From contig PBQA01000028.1 of the NCBI GenBank assembly GCA_002724925.1, forward strand, positions 1 to 64,000: DNA of 64,000 nt. The letters run 5' to 3'. This DNA comes from Oceanospirillaceae bacterium (lineage in GTDB: Bacteria > Pseudomonadota > Gammaproteobacteria > Pseudomonadales > Oceanobacteraceae). The notes under the pieces are model-generated. The model saw nothing but the letters and a program-made list of their open reading frames with translations. It ran no database searches and was not told the DNA's origin. Shown here piece after piece: positions 18,611-27,323 of this stretch (position 1 is the first letter of the stretch; each line of letters starts with the position of its first letter). The position numbers and the translations under genes were made by a program.

Positions 18611-18640
18611 AAAAGGCCTCATTCGAGGCCTTTTTTTTTA
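18611..18640 (+). terminator. Rho-independent terminator of the DAHP synthase gene
   Basis: AAAAGGCCTC, ATTC loop, GAGGCCTTTT and a longer T run, starting eight bases past the stop. It also faces the end of the converging mlaA-like gene and may serve both. Confidence 0.92.
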
Positions 18641-18653
18641 TCGATTCCAGAAA

Positions 18654-19373
18654 TCACTCATCAAAGATACCGAATTCATCCTCAAACTCATCCTGAGCCT
18701 GGCCATCGTTAACCAGATACTCACGACTCTGAAGATAAGCACTGCGAATAAAGAGGTATCGATCACCGGTAATAAACTGCTCAGACTCAATCAAGTCGGA
18801 GCGCAAGTCGAGCGCTTTCAAGCCCAGCATCGCAGCATCTTCGCCGAGGTTATCGCCAAAATACGTATACGACAGACCGGTATAGTAATCCCCAACATGC
18901 CCAACAGAGTGACGTAGTGTACGAGGGCCAAAAAATGGCAGTACCAGATAAGGACCATTACCCACACCCCAGTAACCCAGAGTCTGCCCAAAATCTTCGC
19001 GATGTTTCGGCAATCCGATATGTGTTGCGACATCAAAAAAACCGAAAAACCCGACTGTGCTATTTACCAGAAAACGCCCTACGGCCGTCGCTGCCCGTGA
19101 GAATTTAAGCTGAGCGACATCGTTTGCACTGGTTAAAGGATCAAGGGCATTCTGGTACATATTCGTGATACCAGTGTCGACAACTACCGGGGTAACCGCG
19201 TTATAGCCTCTGGCTACCGGGACAAAGAAGTTGCGATCAAGATAGTCGTTGAATGCAAATATCTTTCGGTTTGTTTCTTCAAAAGGATCGTACTCTTCTT
19301 CTGCCTCGACAGTTGGCACTGCCAGGCCGATAGCTACCGTTCCGATCAGCACAACAAGAGAATGAAAATGCAT
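18654..19373 (-). CDS. MlaA/VacJ-family protein lacking a lipobox
   Basis: 239 residues from MHFHSLVVL, preceded by CAGGA; an ATG 30 bases upstream has no ribosome site. The MlaA domain is complete: EEYDPFEETNRKIFAFNDYL, FLVNSTVGFFGFFDVA, REDFGQTLGYWGVGNGPYLV, and the C-terminal LRSDLIESE, DRYLFIRSAYLQ. MlaA is the outer-membrane part of the Mla phospholipid transport pathway and is normally a lipoprotein. Here the signal sequence ends AVPTVEA-EEEYD with no cysteine, so it should be cut by ordinary signal peptidase and not lipidated. The C-terminus is very acidic. It is 68 bases downstream of the RiPP operon and could be read with it. Confidence 0.88.
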   Translation of the reverse strand: MHFHSLVVLIGTVAIGLAVPTVEAEEEYDPFEETNRKIFAFNDYLDRNFFVPVARGYNAVTPVVVDTGITNMYQNALDPLTSANDVAQLKFSRAATAVGRFLVNSTVGFFGFFDVATHIGLPKHREDFGQTLGYWGVGNGPYLVLPFFGPRTLRHSVGHVGDYYTGLSYTYFGDNLGEDAAMLGLKALDLRSDLIESEQFITGDRYLFIRSAYLQSREYLVNDGQAQDEFEDEFGIFDE

Positions 19374-19441
19374 AATATGACGTCCTGTTTTTGTAGCGCT
19401 CATAATGTCAGAAAGAAGAGAAAACGTCAGCTTTTACTGTT

Positions 19442-20164
19442 TCACGTGCGGATAACACCTTGCCGGTGCCAATCACTCAAAACCTGCAGCGCCCCTTGAA
19501 GTGCGGCATCTCCCTCCAGCCCAGCCTGAGACATCACGGTCTCGACGGCTTGCCGTGCAGTTAATCCTGCGGTTGACCGGGCAGCCTCCAGAATCATTAG
19601 TGAAAGCGGCGTACAACTGATAAAACGGACTTTATCTGAGGGGTCGCGATAAACAACAAACCCTGATAACTGCTCAGCCACCTCAGGTTCGAATCCTGAA
19701 ATCTGATGAACAGGATACTGGTAACATGCGACGATGGATGCCGGGTTAATCATGAGTTCAGAGTCTGGGTCAAACTCTTCATGGCTTACCTCTGTAAACC
19801 CATCAACATCCATGACATCCACAGCTAGCTCAAGCCACTCGTAATGCGCAAGTTCGGCGAGATACGGAAATTCATCCATAATATCCCGCTGCGTCACCAG
19901 CCAGGACAAAAACTCTTCGCTGATTTCCAGAAAAAGTGGAGACGTTGCCTGATGCTCACGAAAAAACGAACGGGAATAGTCCTTCCAGCGACTATCACCA
20001 ACAGCCTCTCTGCACACAGGAAAAGTGCCATCAAGAAAGCCACAGACACTATTAAAGAAAAGCTCCCGATAAATCTTTAGTCCGGGCTGATCACCAAAGC
20101 ACTGACCACCGTCGGTCCGTATATCTTTGGCGAACGCACGTTGCATCTTTGCCAAGTCAGACAT
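19442..20164 (-). CDS. hvfC: DUF2063/HvfC-like RiPP-maturation partner protein
   Basis: 240 residues. The N-terminal domain (AFAKDIRTDGGQCFGDQPGLKIYR with following FLDGTFPVCREAVGDSRW) is DUF2063, the usual partner of MNIO enzymes. Residues 130 onward form the second domain found in HvfC/GigB-type partners. These proteins bring the precursor peptide to the MNIO enzyme. I start at the ATG at 20164; the frame also has TTG two codons upstream. The gene overlaps the DUF692 gene by eight bases. The symbol follows the Haemophilus hvf naming and is by family and order only. Confidence 0.85.
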   Translation of the reverse strand: MSDLAKMQRAFAKDIRTDGGQCFGDQPGLKIYRELFFNSVCGFLDGTFPVCREAVGDSRWKDYSRSFFREHQATSPLFLEISEEFLSWLVTQRDIMDEFPYLAELAHYEWLELAVDVMDVDGFTEVSHEEFDPDSELMINPASIVACYQYPVHQISGFEPEVAEQLSGFVVYRDPSDKVRFISCTPLSLMILEAARSTAGLTARQAVETVMSQAGLEGDAALQGALQVLSDWHRQGVIRT

Positions 20165-21029
20165 GCACAAGAGACTCCTGAGCTGCCTTGATTCTAGCTA
20201 CCTCATCAAACATCCCGCTCAAATCAGGAAAGTTAAAGTCGCGCTCCAGAAGCGTCGGCCTAACACCATGTACATCGTATGCAGTTGCTAATAATTGCCA
20301 GACAGGTTCAATCACGTCTGCACCATGCGTATCTACCAACAGCCTTGATGACGGATCGACACTTTGATCATCCGAGCCCGCTGCATCCTGATAATGACCC
20401 GCAATATGATAGTAGCGAACTCTGTCGCTGGGCATGGCGCGAATATATTCCTCCGCGTCGTACCCGTGATTTGTTGAATTAACAAAGACGTTATTCACAT
20501 CCAGCAGCAGTTCGCAGTCCGCGGCATCCAGCACTGCTTTTACAAACTCCGGCTCAGCCATCTCACGCCCGGGCTCAACATAGGCTGACACATTTTCGAT
20601 CACCAAGCGCTCTCCGAGGATATCCTGCACCCTCATAATCCGCTCACTGACGTACTTAACAGCCTCTTCAGTAAAGGGAAGCGGCATAAGATCATAGAGA
20701 TGACCATCATCTGAACAATAACTCAGATGCTCACTGTAAACGGCCACCTTATGCTCTTTCAGAAATTCTCTAACATCACGAACGAAAGCTTCATCCAAAG
20801 GTGCCGGGCTACCAATAGACAGCGACAAGCCGTGACAAGCAAACGGATAACGTTCCGTAAAATAGCGAAATTGGCGGCCTAGCCGGCCACCAACCCGCAA
20901 CCAGTTCTCGGGCGCGACTTCAAAGAAATCGACTGGAATATCATCACCGCTTTCAATGCGGGACTGCAGGTCGGAGATAAATCCGCGGCGCAGCCCTAAG
21001 CCTGCGCCCGTGATCTGGTGGCGATTCAT
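20157..21029 (-). CDS. hvfB: MNIO (DUF692) multinuclear iron oxygenase, RiPP-modifying
   Basis: 290 residues from MNRHQITGAGLGLRRG. DUF692 enzymes are TIM barrels with two or three iron ions that oxidise peptide cysteines, for example to thiooxazole or oxazolone/thioamide groups. The metal ligands can be followed: His66 (CHGLSLSIG), Glu100-His101 (YSEHLSYC), Glu145 (VIENVSAY), Asp177 (LLLDVNNVF), His208 (YYHIAGH), Asp233 and His235 (LVDTHGADV) and Glu262 (LLERDFNFPD). It begins eight bases after the precursor gene and overlaps the DUF2063 gene, as in other MNIO operons. Confidence 0.93.
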   Translation of the reverse strand: MNRHQITGAGLGLRRGFISDLQSRIESGDDIPVDFFEVAPENWLRVGGRLGRQFRYFTERYPFACHGLSLSIGSPAPLDEAFVRDVREFLKEHKVAVYSEHLSYCSDDGHLYDLMPLPFTEEAVKYVSERIMRVQDILGERLVIENVSAYVEPGREMAEPEFVKAVLDAADCELLLDVNNVFVNSTNHGYDAEEYIRAMPSDRVRYYHIAGHYQDAAGSDDQSVDPSSRLLVDTHGADVIEPVWQLLATAYDVHGVRPTLLERDFNFPDLSGMFDEVARIKAAQESLVHV

Positions 21030-21037
21030 ATCAGTGC

Positions 21038-21373
21038 TCAGCTCTCTTTTTTGCCGCCGCACTTACCTTCACCGCACTTACCTTCTTTCTCAGACTTGGC
21101 GCCACACTTGCCTTCGCCGCACTTACCTTCTTTTTCAGATTTGGCACCGCACTTACCTTCGCCGCACTTACCTTCTTCATCAGCTTTGGCGCCACACTTG
21201 CCTTCGCCGCACTTACCTTCGTGATGCGCTGCTACTTTATAACCCTGATTCAGTTCTGCAGAAGCAAATGGATTCTCAGCAGCATTTACGCCTGCCGCTG
21301 ACACAGCAGTAACGAACGCCGTTCCCAGAACAGCAGACATCAGTTTGTTAGTATCTTTAGTAGAGTTTTTCAT
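21038..21373 (-). CDS. hvfA: EGKCG-repeat RiPP precursor (HvfA/bufferin-like)
   Basis: 111 residues. The start is the ATG at 21373 with AAGGA seven bases before it; a longer frame upstream is spurious. Residues 1-32 form a signal-peptide-like leader (LMSAVLGTAFVTAVSAAGVNA). Residues 52-111 are four copies of a 15-residue unit EGKCGEGKCG plus AK(A/S)(D/E)(E/K), giving eight cysteines, all in EGKCG motifs, with no others. In characterised relatives such cysteines are modified by the MNIO enzyme, and the exported product binds copper. The function here is inferred from family and operon. Confidence 0.92.
   Translation of the reverse strand: MKNSTKDTNKLMSAVLGTAFVTAVSAAGVNAAENPFASAELNQGYKVAAHHEGKCGEGKCGAKADEEGKCGEGKCGAKSEKEGKCGEGKCGAKSEKEGKCGEGKCGGKKES
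21041..21220 (-). repeat. Four tandem 45-bp coding repeats in the RiPP precursor
   Basis: Four in-frame 45-base units encode EGKCGEGKCG and a charged spacer. Each unit contains two near-identical 15-base EGKCG words. The nucleotide similarity suggests expansion by slippage or recombination; copy number may vary between strains. Confidence 0.9.
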
Positions 21374-21420
21374 CGCAGTTTCCTTTTCAGTGTTAGGGGC
21401 AAAAAGTGCCCATCTGTTTC

Positions 21421-21440
21421 CTGTACGATCCAAAGTACAG
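21421..21440. promoter_or_regulatory. Perfect 6-bp inverted repeat upstream of the RiPP operon
   Basis: CTGTAC, eight bases, GTACAG: a 20-bp dyad centred about 57 bases upstream of the precursor ATG, where a transcription factor would act. The spacing is too wide for LexA (CTGT-N8-ACAG). No ECF sigma factor or metal regulator gene lies beside the operon, so the regulator must be elsewhere. Confidence 0.45.
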
Positions 21441-21544
21441 GTTGGATTCAGTATGTCAGACGATTTTGCTCTTACACACCGCATTTTTTGAGCCAATTAC
21501 TCCGGGCCAGCACCCTCTCATAGCCGGATTCAGACCAGGCAAGA

Positions 21545-24500
21545 TTACAACCCGGCCTGAACAATCTCCTGCCATCGCTTATTGAGGCGTTTAAGCGAGA
21601 CTGGCTCCTGCGTACCCAGCGGCTGAGCAAATAGCGACACTCGCCACTCTTCAAGCAACCAGCGAAACTCACCCAATGCCTCCGGGTTCGCACTGCCACG
21701 CTCAACAGCCTCTTTCCATGGCCCGAATACAGACTCAAACTCAATCATGGACTGGCGATCACGGGCAAGGTTCCCCTGCAACTTATCGATCCGGTACTCC
21801 ATCGCACGGAGATACCGGGTAAAACACTTAAGCCGGGACCAAGGCACAGCAACCAGAAACCCTGGTTCCAACAGGCGTTCCAGGTGCGCCTTCGTATCAC
21901 TGAATGCCATAGCCTTATCCATAGTGACGGCCCCGCGGAGACTCTTCAAGACAGCGTGCCTGATCTTCAACCACTCGACAAACTGGGTCAGAAGATCATC
22001 CATATGTTGATGTAGTCGGCTACGTCTCGTGATTCTTACATCAAATTCTTCGGGTTCTCGCGGGAGTGCTTCATTAAGAGGCAACATAACGTGTGTGTAC
22101 ACCGCATCAACCAGCTCTCGGGTTATATCTGCCTCAGACCCCATCCCCTTAGCGAGCAACCAGTGAGGCTTCATTTTTGATTGAATTGCCTGGCGAAGAT
22201 CGCGATCCACGCCAGCAAGTCGCTGACGAATCAAAGCCAACACCCCTTGTCGATGGGATGTCTCAGCCTGTGCTTCACTGTTTTCCGTCGTCAGAATTAC
22301 CTGACCGCTCTCATTTTTGAGGCAAGGATACGACCTGACCGGTAACCCCGCCACTTCAGCCTCTGTTGACTCTGGCAACCGACCAAAGTCCCAATCATTC
22401 ACTTGATGCCCTGCGAATCTGTCATCCAGTAAAACGTACTCAGATGAATCACCACTCACATCAACACTCTCTATAAGTGCCTGCAGATCCCGGCCTTCTG
22501 CGAGGACAGCATCACCATTAAGCACCCTGAAGTTCATTTGCAAATGGGGATCCAGAGCATCGCTCATCAGCTCTTCTGGTGTAATGCGTTCAGGCCTAAG
22601 CGTCTGATTAAGAAACTCAGCCAATTGAATATACAACCCACCTTTCGAAGAGGAAGCCTGATTGAGAAAACGGGTCGCCGTCTCAGGCACAGGTACAAAC
22701 TTCTTTCTAACCGGCTTTGGCAGAGCTTTAATGATCGCGGTTACTTTCTGATGGATAAACCCCGGCACCAGCCACTCCACCAATCTTTCATTAACCTGGG
22801 GCAACATCTGTGCAGGAACGGTCAAGGTAACACCGTCAGAAACATTTCCCGGCGCGAAGGTATACGTCAAAGGAAAATCAATACCATTAATCGCCAGCTC
22901 GGCGGGATAATCATCACTTGATATGCCACGAGCGGCATCAGACAAGAGAAATTCCCGTGTCAGATAAAGTGGTTGTTTATCGTCATTTCCAGCTTTCTTA
23001 ACCCAGCTCTCCAGTGCACGGCGAGAGAAAACATTGTCGGGGAAGTGCTTTTCATAGAAATCAATCAGTGCGTGGTCATCTATAACGAGATCCCGGCGCC
23101 GCGACTTCTCTTCGTACTCGGTAACCTCTTTTATCAGTTCGATATTCTTCTGATAAAAATCCACTTTCGATCCGAGCTGTTGAGCAACGAGAGCCTCAGT
23201 AATGAAAATTTCCCGGCTCTCTGCTGGGTGCGTTCTGGAATAATCAACACGCTTTTTAGGGTTTACCACAAGACCGTAAAGCGACGACTGCTCAGACGCC
23301 ATAACCTGTCCGCGCTGCTGCTGCCAATGCGGCTCGAAATACTGATACTTCAGTAAATTCTTACCGCACTCTTCAATCCATTCGGGTTCAACTTTTGCGA
23401 CCATCCGGGCAAATAATTTACTGGTTTCAACCAGCTCAGCGGCAACCAACCATTTAGGTGGTTTTTTATATCCGGCACTACCGGGCGCCATGACAAAACG
23501 CCGGTTGCGCGCTCCGATATATTCTTTCTGCTCTGCTTTGAATCCAATATGGCTTAACATTCCGGAAAGGATGGCCTTATGCAGAGATTCGTACGAGGCG
23601 GGTTCGGCATTGGTCGCCATATCCATATCGCGCAACATCAGATGCAGCTGACGATGAATATCACGCCATTCTCTCATCCGCATATACGACAAATAATTCT
23701 TACTACACCACTTGCGCAGCTGATTCTGACTTAACTCCTGGCGTTTTGCTTCAAAGCCATTCCAGAGATTAATCAGTGTTGCGAAATCTGAATCATCATC
23801 AGCCCATTGGCGGTGTTTTTCGGCAGCCGCCTGTTGTTTTTCCTGAGGCCGTTCTCTTGGATCCGCCACCGTTAATGCGGCCGCGACAATCATCATTTCT
23901 GTCGTACAGTGCCGCTGCCCGGCTGCAATCAACATACGACCAATTCGAGGGTCTACCGGTAAACGCGCCATAGTACGACCGGTATTCGTAATCTTCTTAC
24001 TACCGTCTACGGCACCCAGTTCAGACAGCAAGGTATAGCCGTCTTTTACGAAGCGTTCATCCGGTGCATCGACAAATGGAAACTTACGAATATCGCCAAG
24101 GCGAAGATTAAGCATCTGCAAAATAACAGCAGCAAGATTGGTTCGGCGAATTTCCGGATCAGTAAACTCGGGCCGGGAAAGAAAGTCCTGTTCTTCATAA
24201 AGCCGGATGCAGGTACCTGGTTCAATCCGGCCGCAACGCCCAGCTCGCTGATTAGCGCTGGCCTGAGAGATCGCCTCTACTGGCAAACGCTGAACTTTTG
24301 TACGGTAACTGTAACGACTGATCCGCGCCACACCCGAGTCAATGACATAACGAATACCTGGAACCGTCAAAGACGTCTCGGCGACATTTGTACTGAGGAC
24401 AACCCGGCGGCCACCATGGGGCCGGAATATTTTCTGCTGATCGGCAGAGCTTAAGCGCGCATAGAGCGGCAGAATATCTGTTGCAGGCAACTGCTGGCGC

Positions 24501-25444
24501 CGCAGAAAGTCGGCACATTCACGAATTTCTCTCTCGCCCGGCAAAAAGATCAAGGTATCACCCGGACTCCCCTTCGCTTTATCGACTGAACGCAACTCTT
24601 CGAGTGCTTCCGCTATTCCCTCGAACAGAGAGCGATCTTCTTCATCGTCGTCATTCCGAACGAGAGGACGATATAAAACATCGACTGGATGGGTGCGACC
24701 AGACACCTGAATAATCGGGGCATTATCGAAGTGCTGAGAAAACCGTTCAACGTCAATGGTCGCCGAAGTAATAATGACTTTCAGGTCCGGACGCTTAGGC
24801 AATAATTGCTTGAGGTAGCCCATCAGAAAATCAATATTCAGGCTGCGTTCGTGGGCCTCATCAATAATGATACAGTCATATTCATTCAGAAAACGGTCAT
24901 GCTGTGTCTGGGCGAGTAGAATACCGTCAGTCATGACTTTAATTCGGGTATTGTCATTCGACTGATCGGTGAAGCGAACCTGATAGCCCACTGTCTCACC
25001 AAGTGGGCTGTGAAGCTCATCTGCAATTCGCTGAGAGACCGAACGTGCAGCGAGGCGCCGCGGCTGGGTATGCCCTATTTTTCCATAAATACCCAAACCC
25101 GCTTCGAGGCACATTTTAGGCAGCTGAGTTGTTTTGCCTGAGCCTGTTTCTCCAGCAATGACAACCACTTGATTTTCCGAGATCAGCGATAAAATTTCGG
25201 CTTTTTTATCGCAGACAGGCAAAGTTTTCGGGTAATTCAATGCCGGACACGCACTTCGTGCAGCAACTGCTTTCTGGCTATTTTCGACTCGGGTGACCAG
25301 CTTTGCCAATTGATCCTGCTGTTTCTCAGCTGGTGCCTTCTCTATACGCCTGATTGCACTGCGAACCGCGTGCCGATCACGGACAAGGCAATGCTTCAGA
25401 GATTTTTCGAGTTCAGAGAGAATCTTGATTACTTCGGTAGACAT
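21545..25444 (-). CDS. hrpA: ATP-dependent RNA helicase HrpA
   Basis: 1299 residues, matching E. coli HrpA (1300). DEAH-box helicase: Walker A GETGSGKTTQLPK near residue 97, IIIDEAHERSLNIDFL, TSATIDVERFS, then the second RecA domain with STNVAETSLTVPGIRYVIDSG and QRAGRCGR. The HA2/winged-helix and OB regions follow, and the long C-terminal part special to HrpA fills residues 720-1299. HrpA rescues stalled ribosomes and processes some mRNAs. It is complete and in frame. 171 bases separate it from the RiPP precursor gene. Confidence 0.97.
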   Translation of the reverse strand: MSTEVIKILSELEKSLKHCLVRDRHAVRSAIRRIEKAPAEKQQDQLAKLVTRVENSQKAVAARSACPALNYPKTLPVCDKKAEILSLISENQVVVIAGETGSGKTTQLPKMCLEAGLGIYGKIGHTQPRRLAARSVSQRIADELHSPLGETVGYQVRFTDQSNDNTRIKVMTDGILLAQTQHDRFLNEYDCIIIDEAHERSLNIDFLMGYLKQLLPKRPDLKVIITSATIDVERFSQHFDNAPIIQVSGRTHPVDVLYRPLVRNDDDEEDRSLFEGIAEALEELRSVDKAKGSPGDTLIFLPGEREIRECADFLRRQQLPATDILPLYARLSSADQQKIFRPHGGRRVVLSTNVAETSLTVPGIRYVIDSGVARISRYSYRTKVQRLPVEAISQASANQRAGRCGRIEPGTCIRLYEEQDFLSRPEFTDPEIRRTNLAAVILQMLNLRLGDIRKFPFVDAPDERFVKDGYTLLSELGAVDGSKKITNTGRTMARLPVDPRIGRMLIAAGQRHCTTEMMIVAAALTVADPRERPQEKQQAAAEKHRQWADDDSDFATLINLWNGFEAKRQELSQNQLRKWCSKNYLSYMRMREWRDIHRQLHLMLRDMDMATNAEPASYESLHKAILSGMLSHIGFKAEQKEYIGARNRRFVMAPGSAGYKKPPKWLVAAELVETSKLFARMVAKVEPEWIEECGKNLLKYQYFEPHWQQQRGQVMASEQSSLYGLVVNPKKRVDYSRTHPAESREIFITEALVAQQLGSKVDFYQKNIELIKEVTEYEEKSRRRDLVIDDHALIDFYEKHFPDNVFSRRALESWVKKAGNDDKQPLYLTREFLLSDAARGISSDDYPAELAINGIDFPLTYTFAPGNVSDGVTLTVPAQMLPQVNERLVEWLVPGFIHQKVTAIIKALPKPVRKKFVPVPETATRFLNQASSSKGGLYIQLAEFLNQTLRPERITPEELMSDALDPHLQMNFRVLNGDAVLAEGRDLQALIESVDVSGDSSEYVLLDDRFAGHQVNDWDFGRLPESTEAEVAGLPVRSYPCLKNESGQVILTTENSEAQAETSHRQGVLALIRQRLAGVDRDLRQAIQSKMKPHWLLAKGMGSEADITRELVDAVYTHVMLPLNEALPREPEEFDVRITRRSRLHQHMDDLLTQFVEWLKIRHAVLKSLRGAVTMDKAMAFSDTKAHLERLLEPGFLVAVPWSRLKCFTRYLRAMEYRIDKLQGNLARDRQSMIEFESVFGPWKEAVERGSANPEALGEFRWLLEEWRVSLFAQPLGTQEPVSLKRLNKRWQEIVQAGL

Positions 25445-25468
25445 GTATCCCGCCAGTCAGAAACAAAA

Positions 25469-25491
25469 ACGCCCCGGAAACCGGGGCGTTT
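25469..25491 (-). terminator. Rho-independent terminator of fadD
   Basis: AACGCCCCGG, AAA loop, CCGGGGCGTT, followed on the minus strand by TTTTTGTTTC. It lies 22 bases past the fadD stop and just before hrpA. Confidence 0.88.
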
Positions 25492-25512
25492 AGTGTAACA
25501 CGGAGCCAGGCC

Positions 25513-27192
25513 TTATTTGTGCTTAGCGAGCTCTTCGTCACGCAGCTCCCGACGCAGTATCTTACCCACGTTGGTCTTCGGCAGTTCTTCGCGGAACTCT
25601 ACGATTTTTGGTACTTTGTACGCCGTCAGATTCTCGCGACAATAAGCAATCACATCTTTCTCAGTCAGTGATGGGTTACCGCGCACCACAAAGACTTTCA
25701 CTGCTTCAGAACTCTTTGGATCCGGAATCCCGATAGCGGCTGCTTCAACGATATCCTTATGAGATACAATGACGTCTTCCACTTCGTTTGGATACACATT
25801 AAAGCCAGACACAATGATCATATCCTTCTTGCGGTCAACGATCTTAAGGTAGCCATCCTCATTGATAACGGCCATGTCACCAGTCTTCAGCCAGCCATCC
25901 TTAGTCATGGTCTCTTCTGTTGCTTCAGGGCGCTGCCAATAACCTTTCATCACCTGGGGCCCTTTCACACACAGTTCACCGGCTTCTCCAAGAGGTAACT
26001 CGTTACCCTCTTCATCGATCACCATACAAGCTGTGTTCGCAACTGGCATACCAATAGTGCCCTGCTTAATGCGCGTGGTTGGATTAAACGTAACCACTGG
26101 AGACGTCTCCGTCATTCCATAGCCCTCTGCAACTTCGCAGCCGGTTACCGCTTTCCATTCATCGAACGCGGCCTTGGTCAGAGCCATGCCCCCCGAAACA
26201 GTCAGCTTGAGTTTGCTGAAATCAAGAGCACGGAAATCGTCTTGAGCACAAAGCGCAACAAAGAGCGTATTAAGCCCTACAAACCCGGTAAACTCGGTCT
26301 TTTGAAGCGTTTTAATAAAACCAGGAATATCACGAGGGTTCGGGATAAGAATGCTGTGATTACCCGTCTGCAGCAGCACCATGCAGTGCATGGTAAATGC
26401 GTAAATGTGATACAGAGGCAAAGGACATATCACCGTCTCCTCGCCCTCGTTCATCACCTGCTTAAACACGCCGTACGCCTGAGCCATGTTTGCCATCAGG
26501 TTACCGTGTGTCAGCATTGCCCCTTTGGCTACACCTGTCGTACCACCCGTGTATTGCAGTACAGCAATATCCTCTGAGGTCGCCGGTGCGCTGGTATACG
26601 GTTTACCCTTGCCTTTACTAAGTGCTTTCCGCAGGGGGATAGCGCCTGGAATATTGGCGGCAGGCACTTCCTTTTTAACGTACTTAAGTACTGTGTTAAT
26701 CAGGGTTCTCTTGAGCGGGCAATGCATATCACCAACGTTTGTAACGATGACATGCTTAATGCCGGTCTTGGGTACAACCCGCTCGACCTTATCGCCGAAA
26801 TTAGCAAGAACAACCAGAGCTTTCGCGCCAGAATCATTAAACTGGTGTTCCATTTCGCGCTCGGTATACAGGGGATTAGTATTCACCACGATGATACCAG
26901 CGCGCATCGCGCCAAATACGACGACCGGGTACTGCAGGACATTGGGCAGCTGAACAGCAATACGATCTCCCGCCTGAAGTGAGGTTTCGTTCTGAAGGAA
27001 AGATGCGAACGCAGCACTTTTCTCATCCAGCTGAGCATACGTCATGGTTTGCCCGAGACATGTAAACGCTGGTAGCTCAGCGTACTTTTTAACGAAACCA
27101 TCAAAAATTTCGGTAATGCACGAAAACTCATTTACGTTAACTGTCTTTGGATACCCTTCAGGGTACCGCTCCTGGAAAAACTGTTCGTTCAT
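25513..27192 (-). CDS. fadD: Long-chain fatty acid-CoA ligase
   Basis: 559 residues from MNEQFFQERYPEGYP; GGAG precedes this ATG, and a second ATG four codons upstream is less likely. ANL-superfamily adenylate-forming enzyme: P-loop-like YTGGTTGVAKGAMLTH, GYGMTETSP, DGWLKTGD, the FACS motif region IVDRKKDMIIVSGFNVYPNEVE and the C-terminal catalytic lysine in KTNVGKILRREL. It activates imported fatty acids for beta-oxidation. The FadL-like barrel at 7.2 kb and FadM thioesterase at 57 kb fit a fatty-acid-using lifestyle. Pseudomonas has tandem fadD1/fadD2; only one copy is here. Confidence 0.95.
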   Translation of the reverse strand: MNEQFFQERYPEGYPKTVNVNEFSCITEIFDGFVKKYAELPAFTCLGQTMTYAQLDEKSAAFASFLQNETSLQAGDRIAVQLPNVLQYPVVVFGAMRAGIIVVNTNPLYTEREMEHQFNDSGAKALVVLANFGDKVERVVPKTGIKHVIVTNVGDMHCPLKRTLINTVLKYVKKEVPAANIPGAIPLRKALSKGKGKPYTSAPATSEDIAVLQYTGGTTGVAKGAMLTHGNLMANMAQAYGVFKQVMNEGEETVICPLPLYHIYAFTMHCMVLLQTGNHSILIPNPRDIPGFIKTLQKTEFTGFVGLNTLFVALCAQDDFRALDFSKLKLTVSGGMALTKAAFDEWKAVTGCEVAEGYGMTETSPVVTFNPTTRIKQGTIGMPVANTACMVIDEEGNELPLGEAGELCVKGPQVMKGYWQRPEATEETMTKDGWLKTGDMAVINEDGYLKIVDRKKDMIIVSGFNVYPNEVEDVIVSHKDIVEAAAIGIPDPKSSEAVKVFVVRGNPSLTEKDVIAYCRENLTAYKVPKIVEFREELPKTNVGKILRRELRDEELAKHK

Positions 27193-27293
27193 TTCAATCT
27201 CCATTCACTGTCTTGGTTCAGGATCAACCGAAGCTATTGCAGTCGAGTTTAGCGGCATTACGTCAGGTGGGCCAGTATCCTATACGGATAAAA

Positions 27294-27317
27294 AAAGCCC
27301 GGCTTATGCCGGGCTTT
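27294..27317 (-). terminator. Rho-independent terminator of the ExbB/ExbD/AgmX operon
   Basis: AAAGCCCGGC, TTAT loop, GCCGGGCTTT, then more T on the minus strand (seven in all). It closes the long minus-strand operon seven bases after its last stop codon. Confidence 0.92.
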
Positions 27318-27323
27318 AATGCT

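Noticed and set aside
21041-21220. Regular 45-base repeats that could be taken for a CRISPR array.
   Set aside because: Repeats and spacers are equally similar, in coding frame, with no cas genes.
21018-21312. Long plus-strand open frames rich in repeated H-L-P or R-R-T-Y-L units.
   Set aside because: They are the antisense of the EGKCG repeat in the RiPP precursor; repeats keep several frames open.
21421-21440. LexA box upstream of the RiPP operon.
   Set aside because: CTGT and ACAG are 12 bases apart; LexA needs 8.
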